IMG/VR virus record: IMGVR_UViG_3300037054_000366
Location: 32,436-96,435 of that record
Length of the DNA stretch: 64,000 bases
Source of the DNA: a virus
Reading direction: 5' to 3' (one strand)
The notes under the pieces: generated by a model
Seen by the model: the letters and a program-made list of their open reading frames with translations, nothing else
The model's database searches: none
Told to the model about the DNA's origin: nothing
Program-made: the position numbers and the translations under genes
Part shown: positions 31,901 through 41,226 of the stretch, one piece after another
How positions within the stretch are numbered: position 1 is the stretch's first letter
Layout of the letters: each line of letters begins with the position of its first letter

Positions 31901-32751
31901 AGACTTATGATTTGTTCTACACCTTCACCACAGCCTCTGTAGGTGGAACCGGAACTTTCTCCATCCAAAATGCCGGAAGCATAACTGGCTCGACCAGCTT
32001 TACGGTCGCACCTCCCGCTTTGGCAGCCCAAGGAAATACGGTTGCGTTCACTGTCTCTGAGTATACCTCCGCTAACTTCACCATTTCGACTCCCCCTCTG
32101 ACGATTACCGGAGGGACCGCACCTTACGGAGCAATCTGCACCGTAGTAAGCAACCCCACTTACTTTGCTATCGATAGCAACGGTAGACCTTACTTCAAGG
32201 TGGATCTTGGTCTTCCTGGAAACACCTATACGACCAACGTCACCTATCAGGTTGCAGACAGTAGCGGTGTGCCACTGATTACCAGTGCAGTAGCCACCCT
32301 CTCAGTCTATATGCAGCCCGAAACCATGAATACCGTTCAGTTTGTTTCTGCGACTCATGCGTTCACAGTTGGGCAATCTACAGTTTATTCAACGGCTGAG
32401 TGCATTCATGTCCAGCTTGGTCATCCCCCATTTACTTGGAGTATCACCTCTATCTCGATGAGTCCAGGGGCCAGCGCCTTCATCAAGGCCAGCCCATCCA
32501 ATGAACTCCTTGTAGTCAATAACTCTGCCTATCCTGTGAACTACCAGGATTATGCTCCGACTGATAACATCATCGGACTTTGGAACGGAGGGGTGCAATT
32601 ATCCGGTCAGACAGGTCAGACTTTCACAATCCCAGCTTATGTGGGAGCCCCAACCGCAGGGGTTTACACCGTCACCCTTGGCATTACTGTTGTTGATTCA
32701 ACTGGAGTTTCCACTAGTGGGGTCGGCACCATAACCGTGATTGTGGCTTAA
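25951..32751 (+). CDS. giant Ig-repeat tail fibre/adhesin, 2266 aa
   Basis: Made almost entirely of Ser/Thr/Asn/Val-rich beta domains. Putative Ig (He_PIG-like) units are clear at about residues 930-1115 (GTAPYDWYSDSLPFGLNLS, then DGTLSGTP; GLPPYSWNV, then LPLGLSL...GLISG), with weaker copies towards the C terminus (GGTAPYTFSLVNG). Such repeats build long fibres and bind surface sugars. First of three consecutive giant beta-repeat proteins; its start follows GAGG. Little charge and no enzymatic motif. Confidence 0.8.
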   Translation: MALTLSAATTDKQNVLLTLNADNEGAIVRIAALQTAYLITLTAVNPASTVSWGLFLNPSWLTLETNSATNTAQVKFTSPSADTRLFQCYVKADDGVTQTYYPLAIEVLESLSIVVSGRTNNYLAYDSAATPVTLQALGLNGTPISNGQVSYVTPIGLPNGLSLITADGNSASLQVTQPNINSISGGVTASSPATYDFLAFCPGTLYDSLTYPYDLSLVVGTLATKVGILDAAMSCYFDNTNHYMVLNIQSDYLDGLGGGLAFNWNTSGTATGIVTDGGTSTSSFMNWTPTTAGTIQFQVAVQDSVTGNTITNLNFGPFQVGPASGVWTSTSAIKLQVDAPFKTGPAGSSVPFIVSVPTGEFQGGETINVTVSLISANGEPAITPPSTFALTSIAPSSTFNLTIPANAQFKGKWTVVATANNSLISPTRTGQLSTVLLSTGLPTFSINNNAIITLNQVTGSNITPVSLVATNSGTLQPITDVKFSLVNAPPGLSIVNNQIVGAVPQVGSFNFQVMGTEPNYSNSFTNVSLVVTGSASPLTITSFGSTVAQTPDNTQFNVNWGVTGSPVSLTLQRNADVPLSVLNSVQSTQTIVGTSVFTLIGSDYRTSVYSIPSIVVSNSSVNATQLSGAPAIAEIDDSNLLTIIWNPPQVNNAYNLYLGWNIQLSDNGAAPVQILNKSGLPPTGLEISTATNDSRLFTYQLANNDSYTMNMTALSSNRGAILDSNPWSQFLAFPGPVNNSLVSLSSSTLSISQSLTITLSQSYAAADYWRITYSDGTNTGWLPISQKTQAKAFNTPGSQTIFVEFSNDFSTLTPPIYLRRSLALSVFVQNQVYNSTTAGVIGTGNVGLGGEAGFEIASSSSSTYKPQPYMVIVKALVQDNMTQELKILVATSRTNNASSLLNTMSADVFPIVYRPNLKDLIIPPLNFSSNLALVTPVSIATTALPDAIVGQPMAEVQLSASGGTAPYDWYSDSLPFGLNLSLDGTLSGTPLTVGVYNINFSVQDATVPAFIAEATVMLTIESDLAVQVITPPSARVGTYYQSQLTATGGLPPYSWNVVDGALPLGLSLDAGTGLISGYPVTYNSDSDFDTPFVFVTEVVDSIGSYSSVSFSMSLLPMNLTLGNMDQTIISEGMDFKMAIPVFGGRSPYTIASFTSDNSIGNALSIISPEAVDVVSGLGTPALTIMTGDQVFSPTAYPYVVSFPLSATGGVAPYVWSLDISTPSLNTILSPIVSASLAGGTFLADGAYAIVAHVVDQTGASVSKIINLTSTLKGGSGGTGPSALEYVIINKNSSSYTTDWTFTPLSNLPDAQQGSPYLPPSLPGSFFGIAVWNPTSNQIYDLRTEATQIQFTNLYSTVGGAGQSNNSKFIVDATATGLGQGFSGILQSLFSTSNSTLVDPTTGAPYPAQWQDIYDPIITVHQPNLPADQQVYTWSIGGATTIPYPTFSGINSAGETVVGPVVTTSTGTVNLVPTTLLTSFFTTPALAASNPYVLEIVATDTNANTYSTQFAFYPVAGGTITSTQTSGKTVVNEVFPGISLLTPSEAGAISSGAVAQSVTSQQSGVTTPYFPMGVAYYQGDYSNLAHTQMRAADMAAITPTQGVTTTALGSNPYTFVILDDIGTSPSNSTISNLGNFTLGTVVTNNNLSKEMSVHCSVLGGGGGNTTTPVVTITTVQGDTLNAAALGYQANTTYVNWFYILNATGGTAPYTFSLVNGTTFPGVTVHNNQTTTTFLNPTGTSAQTPYTGSFLLVNSLPTVSANSLNSTLNYTVQVRATDANGNQSTVATVPFTVIPMTTSSSGLAPALQTLTNTLTGGPLWAGVNVAPLAQSITLSTNATWTLDSQLPAGLLLADPSGTVLMHGTSISGGGNATAIYNQTIQLIGTPINTANVTVNLTATAPGYSPFTIALPLTINPQTATINITSGGLAQPNTTYSLSQGSPFVSLHVEGFLSTASPAPSLITNLGTLSNPVVVNVTNIYNSSYAQTYDLFYTFTTASVGGTGTFSIQNAGSITGSTSFTVAPPALAAQGNTVAFTVSEYTSANFTISTPPLTITGGTAPYGAICTVVSNPTYFAIDSNGRPYFKVDLGLPGNTYTTNVTYQVADSSGVPLITSAVATLSVYMQPETMNTVQFVSATHAFTVGQSTVYSTAECIHVQLGHPPFTWSITSISMSPGASAFIKASPSNELLVVNNSAYPVNYQDYAPTDNIIGLWNGGVQLSGQTGQTFTIPAYVGAPTAGVYTVTLGITVVDSTGVSTSGVGTITVIVA

Positions 32752-32789
32752 ACAAACGGATTTTCGACATCCTTAATAGAAGGCATCCG

Positions 32790-35700
32790 ATGACTCAGAT
32801 TTTGCGCCCAGTAACTGAAACCACTAATGACGGGTTTTATTTTGATCCTACCTTGCATCCAGCGAGTGTAGTGGTTAGCCCTCCGGGGGGAAATGAATTC
32901 CCGTTCACCAGTGGGGGATGGTGGTATAGCTCCTCCCTTCCGGCTGGGCAAGTCTCTCCTTTCGGCGTAAATGGGCAAATCATAAACCCTTGGGCCACCA
33001 ATTTAAACTCTAACATTTTGGTTCAACAGTATCACACTGGGTTCAAAGCCTTAGCAGCCCCTGCATCTGTTCAGGGAATGAATACTAAGGAGGTCATTTA
33101 TGGGTCGTTTCCAGTCTTAACCGATAGCTGGACAGATGGGCTATTGTCAGTAGTTTGCGGCTACAACGCGATTGCGGCCCTAAAGACCGATGACACTGTT
33201 CCAGTTATGAATTTGGAATATTCTATTGACAACGGCAACACCTGGACCTCCATCACCAGCTTGTCTTGGCCCACCACTTCTGATAATACTGGCCTGAGTG
33301 GGGGACTCTATTGGTGCTATCTGGTGGAGACTCTTGGTCCGAACACGGTTATTTCCCATGGTACAAGCCTTCCCAACGGGTCTGTTCAGCCATGGTGGGG
33401 CATCACATCAGGAAACCAGTACGACACCACCATACCCGGCATTACGGCTCTGGAAGTAGCCAACATCCTAGTTCGTTTCACTCTGTCTGGGGGTTACGTC
33501 CTCCCAGTAGGTTACCCTTACACGGCCAACGGAGCCCCTTATTATGTGGGGACCGGATGGCAGATTGCTGACGTCAGCCTAACCGATGCGGCCACTGTGG
33601 CTGTTCCACCTAACTCTGCCACAGGCACCACCGGGGTTTCCGGCCCCGCCAATGCAGTTACCATTACGACTGGACCCGGAGCCTTCGGACAGTCGGATCT
33701 GGACTGGCAGGTAGCTACGATGACTGGAAATGTAGTGACAGGAACCTATATTCCAACAAAAGTCATGCAGCCTAACGCCTTCTGGGGAACCATCGCTGGG
33801 ACTACATGGGTCAACGCAGGAGATGGGCCTATTCCGTCCACTTCAGCCACTCATGTGGGGGGTTTAAACACCCGCTACCGCTATCAGACAACTTTCCTCC
33901 TGCCCAGCAACTTCTCTACAGCCAGTTTAAACTTAGCGTTGCTGTGCTCTGATTACTCCCCACGAATCGCCTTGAACGGCAATGTAATCGGAACTCAATC
34001 GGCCATCACTAATAACGCCCCCAACCCCAACCCTGTGGCCCCTCCGGCTACTTTCGCGGCCTCCACGGGCTTTGTGACTGGCACCAATATTTTAGAAATT
34101 GATGTTCAGAATGGAGGAGACTGGACAGGACTAGATGTCTTGGCCCAAGTGGATTACCAGTTGAGTTCATCTTCCCTCTCAGGAAGCGGGATCACAACCC
34201 CAAGCACCACGGTCGGACTTGTAGCCGTGGGGGGCACCGCACCCTATGGTTTCTCCATCGTGTATTCTGATCCTCAGACGACTCTTCCAGACCCAACAAG
34301 CAACGCCAGCATTGTGAGTATTAGCGGTCAGCCCTACCTACAAATTGATGGATCTTACGTCCCAGCCGGAACTTACACGATTCGTGTTCATGTTGTGGAT
34401 ACAGAAGGGGACTCAAACGATCAAATTGTTCCTGTCAATGTGCTGAGTAACACGAAATTCAATATCCTGAATGAGTCCATTGCGGTTGTTCCCGCCTCTT
34501 TCCCCTACACAGCTTCCCTAGAGTTGGAGCAGTATGGGGGGTCAGGCTCTGTGACTTGGAATATCCTACCGGCCTCAACTACAGTTGCTTCCGCCCTAGT
34601 TGAGGCTGCGGCTCTAAGCTACACGGTTAACGGATTTGGGACTTACCATATCGGACTGGTTGCAGTCGATTCTCTGGGCAATACCACCTCTAAGATCATT
34701 GCTATCATTGCCACCTCTGATACAGGGTATAAATTAGTGGACGGGCAAATCGAAATCCTATTTGTTGATGAGGCTGGAATAAAGACCGGCTCTCATCAAT
34801 TTAACATTGGACTCTTGGATAGCGCAAGTAACACCAGCACACGAACCTACAACTACCTATTAAATACCACGGATTCTGTTATTGCCCCAGTGCCATACGC
34901 TATTAATAAGTATTGGGCAACCTCAGATACCACACCTTACAATTTCCAAATTTCTGGAAATCAGTCTGGGGTTATAATCGGGACTTCTCCAGCCGTAACC
35001 CTAGCCAATGGCCTTACGGTATACGTAGACGGCCCTTCAAAATTCATCGAAATTTCTGGACCACCCGTAACTTCTATCAATGCGATTGCCAACGTAAAGA
35101 TTCCTTTGATTCGTGCCAGTCAGGTGATTGGCACTATCAATCGCTCCTACGTCACTGTCCCTTATGCGGGGAGCAATCTAGAGAATCTAGGGGCAAATAC
35201 AGTCCAGACTGTCCCTGCGGTTGTGGGGGATTTCTTCACTCTTAATGTTCAGAAGCCCTATTTCAACTCTCCGGATAACAATAGGGATGTCACATGGTAT
35301 GTTCGAGTCCAGGCAGGGTCGTCCCTTCCAACTGGTCTAAGCCTAGATCGAAATACAGGGCTGATCTATGGGCCAGTTGAAAGTGCCAGTACTTCCCCAG
35401 GTGTTATTGAGTTTGTTAACAAGAGCGGAGTTGTTGTCGGAACCTTCACCATCAATTTCAATTTCTTTGCCAGTGACTACACCTTGATTGAAAGTCTCCC
35501 TATCGGGAAGCTTGGATCTGTGTACAATGGTTTCATAACTTCAACTTCAACCGATGCGCTGACTACGGGCTCTGTGATATATGGAAATATGCCATCCGGT
35601 CTAACTCTAACCACCAGTGGAAACACCCTGCTTGTAACCGGAACTCCAACTGAAGCTGGGTATTTTGATTTCTGGGTTAACTCCATTAGCAGCACTGGAA

Positions 35701-37937
35701 AGAAAGGTTACATCTATAAACGACTTGAGGTTACATTCATCGCCCCAATCGCCATCACTTCAACCACCATTCCTTCCGTTATTTCCACTCAGAGCTATTC
35801 TAAGCAACTTACCGCTGTGGGGGGAGTTGGGGGTTATACTTGGAGTGTGAGTTCGGGAACACTTCCCAGCGGAATTACCCTTAGTCCGACTGGTTTGCTG
35901 AGTGGGGTTTCCACAAACGTAGGATATGCACAATCCATCACTTTCACTGTGACGGATTCGGATGGTAACACTATTCATCAGGGTATCCAGGTGACGGTGG
36001 AGTCCGCTCTCACCATTCTTAATGCTTCGCCGCTACCCAACGTAGAGTTGAACGTCCCCTATTCTTTATCCCTCTTAGCTCAGGGAGGAACTGGAACTGG
36101 TTACACCTGGGGGGTCTCTCCATCCCTTCCGACCGGGCTCTCATTGAACACCAGCACTGGAGTTATCAGCGGAACAGTAGTGGGTGCCACTCTCCCCGTT
36201 CCTGCCTCAGTTTTGTATGGCATCACTATTACAGTGACGGATTCGGGTAGTAATACAGACTCTTCTCCATTCAATTTATCTGTAGTGCCGAAGCCTCCTC
36301 CTTTGGGCATTGATGTGTCTGGTGTGGGTCCAATCTCTAGAGGTGCAAACTATTCTGCTACACTAAAGGCCACCGGCTCTGGAGTCCTTCCTTATACTTG
36401 GCTATTCTCTAACCCAGCTTCCACCCCTCCTGGATTGCAAATTAATGCAAACCCTGTGGATCAAGGTGGGACCGCTTTCATCAGTGGAGTGACAACGGCT
36501 GTGTTGACCAACATATCTGTTGAAGTTACTCTGGCTGATAGCGCAGGGGGTTTGGTTAACGGTTATGTGATTCTGACTTCTGTGCCTAGCGTAGAGATTC
36601 TCACCCCTGGACCAAGCCTTCCACAAGGACAAGCGGGGTCCAACTACTCCTTCAATCTCTCTGGGAGGAGTGCTAATTTACCCTTGACCTGGGCCACAAC
36701 AACTCCCCTACCCCCTGGGATGTCCATGAACTCAGCGGGAACTATTACGGCTGGTAACATTACGGCTGCGACTGGAACCTACAATGTCACCTTCCAATTA
36801 ACGGATGGGATAGCGGATACAGCGACTACCACCTTTAGTATCCAAATTGTAAACACAACGTTAGCCATCACTACCACATCGCTTCCAATCATCCCCAATG
36901 GCCAGCCCTTCAGTACCACATTGACTGCCACTGGAGGGAGTGGAACCGGCTATGTCTGGGAATGCTCTGATCCGGCAAGCGGGGGGCTACTGGCAAATGG
37001 TTGGACTGTTACGGTTTCGGCTACTGGAACCCTTACTGCTACTGGTGCGACTGGCTCTTACACTGTCTCGGCTACGGGAGGAAGCGGGGTCTACTCCGGC
37101 ACTGGATTGTTCCCTTGGTCCGCTCTGACCGGAACCGTCCCCGCTGTTTCCGGATTGACCAAAACGCTGTTCTACAATTATATTGGAACCGTTCAAGTCA
37201 CTGACACAATTACAAATCAAACTATCCGTGGAGTAATCAATATCCCCTTCCAGCTTTCCCCAACGGACACTTTGCCTAAGACCATCACCTCTTCACAAAC
37301 TCTTACCAATAGCTGTAATCTGGCATCTGTCCTTCCGACTGGGGTTAGTTTTTCTGAGGGTGGAATTCTAGCCACCACTGGAACGACTGCAATTTTCAAT
37401 CAGCCGGTAGAGTTTACTGTAACCGATTCAAATGGGGCTACGGTAAGCACTTCCCTGAATCTACAGGTTCAGACCATTACCCCATTGGGTGCGCTACAGA
37501 CTGGGCCAGACTACATCAATGGAACTCAGACCAGTTATCTGGGTGCTATCAGTTTGGTCCCCGGAGACATCCAGGCCATAAACCCACGACCGAATCAGAG
37601 CTTCTTTATCTATGGAAGTGTCCCCGTTGGCGTGACCGCTTCTCAGCTTAACGTCACCACTACTGTAAACAGCAATACGGGAGCTTACTCGAATGTGGTT
37701 GGGGTGGTGGACTCAATTAGCAGCACTGGAATTGTTATAATCAAACTAGTGTTTGAGGGGCTCCAGAATGGTTATATGACTAATCCTCCTCTTGGAATCC
37801 AAAGCAATTCAGTGGATATTACGCTGATTAACACCGCTAGTGGGGCTAAAGCCGTAGGAACCTTCTCATTCCAAACCATAAATCCTGGAGTATTAACAAT
37901 ATTGCAGGGCTTCTTGGCCGCTCTTCCAACTTTTTAA
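32790..37937 (+). CDS. giant Ig-repeat tail fibre/adhesin, 1715 aa
   Basis: Begins with a compact N-terminal domain that includes SGGWWYSSSLPAG. A jelly-roll-like region at about residues 365-460 (RYRYQTTFLLPSNF, then NILEIDVQNGGDWTG) follows. He_PIG-like Ig units run from about residue 900 to 1380 (GGYTWSVSSGTLPSGITLS, then TGLLSG; GTGYTWGVSPSLPTGLSL). It is related in style to the preceding gene. Probably a host-binding fibre. Confidence 0.8.
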   Translation: MTQILRPVTETTNDGFYFDPTLHPASVVVSPPGGNEFPFTSGGWWYSSSLPAGQVSPFGVNGQIINPWATNLNSNILVQQYHTGFKALAAPASVQGMNTKEVIYGSFPVLTDSWTDGLLSVVCGYNAIAALKTDDTVPVMNLEYSIDNGNTWTSITSLSWPTTSDNTGLSGGLYWCYLVETLGPNTVISHGTSLPNGSVQPWWGITSGNQYDTTIPGITALEVANILVRFTLSGGYVLPVGYPYTANGAPYYVGTGWQIADVSLTDAATVAVPPNSATGTTGVSGPANAVTITTGPGAFGQSDLDWQVATMTGNVVTGTYIPTKVMQPNAFWGTIAGTTWVNAGDGPIPSTSATHVGGLNTRYRYQTTFLLPSNFSTASLNLALLCSDYSPRIALNGNVIGTQSAITNNAPNPNPVAPPATFAASTGFVTGTNILEIDVQNGGDWTGLDVLAQVDYQLSSSSLSGSGITTPSTTVGLVAVGGTAPYGFSIVYSDPQTTLPDPTSNASIVSISGQPYLQIDGSYVPAGTYTIRVHVVDTEGDSNDQIVPVNVLSNTKFNILNESIAVVPASFPYTASLELEQYGGSGSVTWNILPASTTVASALVEAAALSYTVNGFGTYHIGLVAVDSLGNTTSKIIAIIATSDTGYKLVDGQIEILFVDEAGIKTGSHQFNIGLLDSASNTSTRTYNYLLNTTDSVIAPVPYAINKYWATSDTTPYNFQISGNQSGVIIGTSPAVTLANGLTVYVDGPSKFIEISGPPVTSINAIANVKIPLIRASQVIGTINRSYVTVPYAGSNLENLGANTVQTVPAVVGDFFTLNVQKPYFNSPDNNRDVTWYVRVQAGSSLPTGLSLDRNTGLIYGPVESASTSPGVIEFVNKSGVVVGTFTINFNFFASDYTLIESLPIGKLGSVYNGFITSTSTDALTTGSVIYGNMPSGLTLTTSGNTLLVTGTPTEAGYFDFWVNSISSTGKKGYIYKRLEVTFIAPIAITSTTIPSVISTQSYSKQLTAVGGVGGYTWSVSSGTLPSGITLSPTGLLSGVSTNVGYAQSITFTVTDSDGNTIHQGIQVTVESALTILNASPLPNVELNVPYSLSLLAQGGTGTGYTWGVSPSLPTGLSLNTSTGVISGTVVGATLPVPASVLYGITITVTDSGSNTDSSPFNLSVVPKPPPLGIDVSGVGPISRGANYSATLKATGSGVLPYTWLFSNPASTPPGLQINANPVDQGGTAFISGVTTAVLTNISVEVTLADSAGGLVNGYVILTSVPSVEILTPGPSLPQGQAGSNYSFNLSGRSANLPLTWATTTPLPPGMSMNSAGTITAGNITAATGTYNVTFQLTDGIADTATTTFSIQIVNTTLAITTTSLPIIPNGQPFSTTLTATGGSGTGYVWECSDPASGGLLANGWTVTVSATGTLTATGATGSYTVSATGGSGVYSGTGLFPWSALTGTVPAVSGLTKTLFYNYIGTVQVTDTITNQTIRGVINIPFQLSPTDTLPKTITSSQTLTNSCNLASVLPTGVSFSEGGILATTGTTAIFNQPVEFTVTDSNGATVSTSLNLQVQTITPLGALQTGPDYINGTQTSYLGAISLVPGDIQAINPRPNQSFFIYGSVPVGVTASQLNVTTTVNSNTGAYSNVVGVVDSISSTGIVIIKLVFEGLQNGYMTNPPLGIQSNSVDITLINTASGAKAVGTFSFQTINPGVLTILQGFLAALPTF

Positions 37938-37946
37938 GAGGAATTA

Positions 37947-40472
37947 ATGTCTTCCACTAATCCAGTTCCCTACATCCCGCTCTTAGAGGGCTATTCAGGA
38001 TATGTCTATCTCACAAATAGCACGACAGTCACAGGAATAAATTATGCCACTGGAGGGGACCAAGCGGCCACTCAGCCACTAGCCCTTCAGAATAATGTAA
38101 TTGGGTTTTCAAAGGCTCTGGGATCTGGACAGGGAAGATTACAGATCGCTTACGACTCTGTAAGTGACACCACCCAGCTTCAATATATTGGTGGGAGTCC
38201 TACCTCTCCAAATACCTGGGATGCCGCTATGGCTGATAATTTCCCTGTCTCCATTTCACTCACTGACATTGCTTACATAAATGCAGCCAACCAATATGAT
38301 TTGTACACATTTGTGCCCCCCGCCTCTGGGGCAAATGGAGCCGGTGCGGGAGGCTCTCAATTTACCTTTGAAGTGTGGGCTCTTTGTCAACCACAAATCG
38401 CCTCTATTTCCCCGACCAGTATTACGGCGGATGGGTCGGCTCACATTATTACAATTTCTTTGGCTCGAAGGCTTCACAGTTCTCAATCCCCAACTATTTC
38501 ACCCTCCATCACTGGGAGTGGGGTCACGCTTGGCACCCCTACTCCAATAACTAATGCGAACGGGCAGTTGACAGGATGGAGTATGACTGCCACCGCATTA
38601 GCCGCTCAGCCTACTTCTACGCAAAGTATCACTTTCGCTTTGACTGAGAATGCCACTTATCTGAGTGGGGATTCAATCGTCACTAACGCGCTGACCTACC
38701 CATCTAGCACTCAGAGTCTAGGTGTCATCTCAGAGGTCTCTTCATCCATCCCTATTGCCGCCACAGCCGCTACCCTGGTTGGGGGCTCCGGAACAGACGT
38801 TACCCATGGCCTAGTCACTGCCACATCCGGTGTTATCGCCGGAGGATTGACGGCTCAGGTTACCCTTACTTCTGGCACTCTATCAGATTTAACGGCTCCG
38901 GTAAACGTTGTCGCTCTTCCTTACAACTTTGCCACAGGGACGACTTCTTACACGAACCCGACCTTGAAGGCCATTAATAACCGCACCACTATTGCAACAA
39001 TGACTCCAGTCGGAGCCCCCACCATTGTAATTAATGCTCAAGGGAATAACGTTTATCAACAGCAATACTACGCAAATTTTGATACTTCTGCTCTGCTGTT
39101 GGATCCTTCTGGGAGCGCCTACCCTCAATGGCAAATCGGTTACTCCGCAACTGGCCCCACCGTCCCCTATACGAATTGGTTTGGAACCTATGTTAATGGT
39201 AATCTCACTGGGAACACCGCAGCTTACACAGTGTACGCCCTAGTTGGTGGAGATGAGTATGCCTACTCATCGGGTGTGTGGGAGGATGCGGCTGGGAACC
39301 CAGCCATAAACTTGTATTTCAGCGGCACAGTCCAGTTTTATATCTCCCCAAATTGGAACCCGGAAAATGTTATAAACTCTGCTCCAGAAGTGCTTACCTT
39401 GATCCAATACCAAATAGATGGAGGCACACTAACCTCTTCCAACTTAGCTACAACTTATACCGCAGGGAATGGGGATATCGCCATGGGTCTCGCATCCATT
39501 GATACGACAAAGTTCTCAGTGCCGACAGGGAACCACTCAATCACCTGGAAGTTGATCACCGATCTGGATACTGGTGCCACACAAACTCAAGTGCAAACCG
39601 CCACTGTAGCCTTCTCTACAAATCAAAGTGCTATTGGTGGGGCAATCCCTGATTACACCGTCTCCAGCACTTCCGCAACGACTCAATCCTTCGTGCAAAA
39701 CCAAAGCTCTTCTGTCTCCTGGGTACTCACTTACAAACCCAATATTCTATTCGCTGGCAGCTTGAGTTTCGGCATTACGGGACTTCCCTCTACTGGGACG
39801 ACCTTTGTGTTCACCCCTTCCACCCTGAGCCTTCTGCCAGGAGGGACCGCACTCAACACCACACTAACCCTAACAGCCTCAAGCGCACCAGTTGGGAACT
39901 ACCCCATCACCATTCACGCCACATCTGGGGCTTCAGATGACGCTCCTTTCAACGCGCTCTTATCCGTAGAGGCTCAGGTTATTGCTCCTGCCCCCCCTTA
40001 TCAGGAAACCGGCCGCTGCTGCTTCTTAGCTGGCACGAAGATAACAATGGAAAATGGGGTATTAAAAGACATAAAGGAACTAGAGGTAGGAGATAGGGTT
40101 GCCTCCTACGATATTTCTTCTAAAACCATGACCGTAGGGACTGTGGAGTTTATCCATAATCCTATCCGGAGTCATATCAATCATGTACAGTTTGAGGATG
40201 GAAAGGTGCTAAATGTTACCTCTGATCACCCACTTTACACAACTGAAGGTTGGAAATCATTAGATCCGGAATCAACCCAAGTTGGGTATGGCATGACCTG
40301 TAGGAGATTAGCTGAGGGGGATCAGGTCATGAATTTAAAGGGGGATTTCCTTACCATCACCAATATTGAATTTGAAGCTGGAGAGTTCCAAACATACGCT
40401 CCTGGAAGAGTGTCCGACTGCTCTACCTACTTTGCTGATGGCCTCTTAGCCCACAACTGTGGGGGCGGCTAG
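37947..40472 (+). CDS. fibre-type protein ending in a Hint (intein-like) domain
   Basis: Residues 1-688 are beta-rich like the other fibres, without clear families. From C691/C692, GRCCFLAGTKITMENG and LEVGDRVASYD give Hint block A, VTSDHPLYTTEGW block B (with its His), and YFADGLLAHN, followed by Cys838, the C-terminal blocks. The HN-C end is that of self-splicing inteins or bacterial intein-like (BIL) domains, yet only CGGG follows. Autoprocessing would cut the protein near residue 691 and could transfer it to a nucleophile. No homing endonuclease is inserted. Confidence 0.85.
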   Translation: MSSTNPVPYIPLLEGYSGYVYLTNSTTVTGINYATGGDQAATQPLALQNNVIGFSKALGSGQGRLQIAYDSVSDTTQLQYIGGSPTSPNTWDAAMADNFPVSISLTDIAYINAANQYDLYTFVPPASGANGAGAGGSQFTFEVWALCQPQIASISPTSITADGSAHIITISLARRLHSSQSPTISPSITGSGVTLGTPTPITNANGQLTGWSMTATALAAQPTSTQSITFALTENATYLSGDSIVTNALTYPSSTQSLGVISEVSSSIPIAATAATLVGGSGTDVTHGLVTATSGVIAGGLTAQVTLTSGTLSDLTAPVNVVALPYNFATGTTSYTNPTLKAINNRTTIATMTPVGAPTIVINAQGNNVYQQQYYANFDTSALLLDPSGSAYPQWQIGYSATGPTVPYTNWFGTYVNGNLTGNTAAYTVYALVGGDEYAYSSGVWEDAAGNPAINLYFSGTVQFYISPNWNPENVINSAPEVLTLIQYQIDGGTLTSSNLATTYTAGNGDIAMGLASIDTTKFSVPTGNHSITWKLITDLDTGATQTQVQTATVAFSTNQSAIGGAIPDYTVSSTSATTQSFVQNQSSSVSWVLTYKPNILFAGSLSFGITGLPSTGTTFVFTPSTLSLLPGGTALNTTLTLTASSAPVGNYPITIHATSGASDDAPFNALLSVEAQVIAPAPPYQETGRCCFLAGTKITMENGVLKDIKELEVGDRVASYDISSKTMTVGTVEFIHNPIRSHINHVQFEDGKVLNVTSDHPLYTTEGWKSLDPESTQVGYGMTCRRLAEGDQVMNLKGDFLTITNIEFEAGEFQTYAPGRVSDCSTYFADGLLAHNCGGG

Positions 40473-40494
40473 CGGAAGCTGATGAAAGCCTAAA

Positions 40495-41187
40495 ATGACT
40501 TCTCCTTATAAATATGCTCTTCCTGGCCCCCCCTTCAACTTTCTGGGGCACATGTCTCAAACCCAGAATAATGCTTTGTATGCTTGGATCAATCGAAACA
40601 GTGCAAATCAACCATTAGCTATGGCGTGGTATCAGATCAGAGCCAACCAATTAAGAAAATCTGCTGGTCTGTTAGAGGGTTACTATGCAACCAAATACCC
40701 AGATCCGTCTGCTCCACAAGCAATGACTCCTAGCTTCCAGAAAGCCGAATGGCAGCCTGGACCTAATGGTCATTTTACCTACGTAAACGGGAATGACCAG
40801 CTTAGTTCCGTAACAGTCAGCAAGATAAAAGACTACTATCGTTATATGATGCAACGTGATGATGAGGGCATGTTCTGGATGAATTGGCTGAGAAACCATA
40901 TAGAGCGGCATGAGGATATGGCTAACTTACACAATGATGCCGTCATCCAAGTCCCACTCCTCCAGACTGAGTTAACTACCATGTTTGGTCTTCCAGAAAA
41001 TCAGAACGTTCTTGTGGATGATATTACCACTCCTGTCGAGGGTGTGAACAACGCCTCCCTACCGGGGCCTTACTTCCGAGTTAACCAGTTAGACCAGCCC
41101 ACCGCCTGGGAACTCTCTCAATTTAGCCATCTATCCAGCGGTAAGGCCATTCCGGGGACACCTCAGCAGACTGGTGCCGGAAGCTAA
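40495..41187 (+). CDS. virion protein of the tail block, 230 aa
   Basis: No family recognised. Gln/Asn/Trp-rich, with a helical middle (DYYRYMMQRDDEGMFWMNWL, then HIERHEDMANLHNDA) and a disordered Gly/Ser end. Its position between fibre and baseplate genes on the same strand suggests a structural or fibre-attachment role. Confidence 0.7.
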   Translation: MTSPYKYALPGPPFNFLGHMSQTQNNALYAWINRNSANQPLAMAWYQIRANQLRKSAGLLEGYYATKYPDPSAPQAMTPSFQKAEWQPGPNGHFTYVNGNDQLSSVTVSKIKDYYRYMMQRDDEGMFWMNWLRNHIERHEDMANLHNDAVIQVPLLQTELTTMFGLPENQNVLVDDITTPVEGVNNASLPGPYFRVNQLDQPTAWELSQFSHLSSGKAIPGTPQQTGAGS

Positions 41188-41226
41188 TCCAATCATTCGG
41201 CTATCTGGAGCTATTTTGAGAGAACT

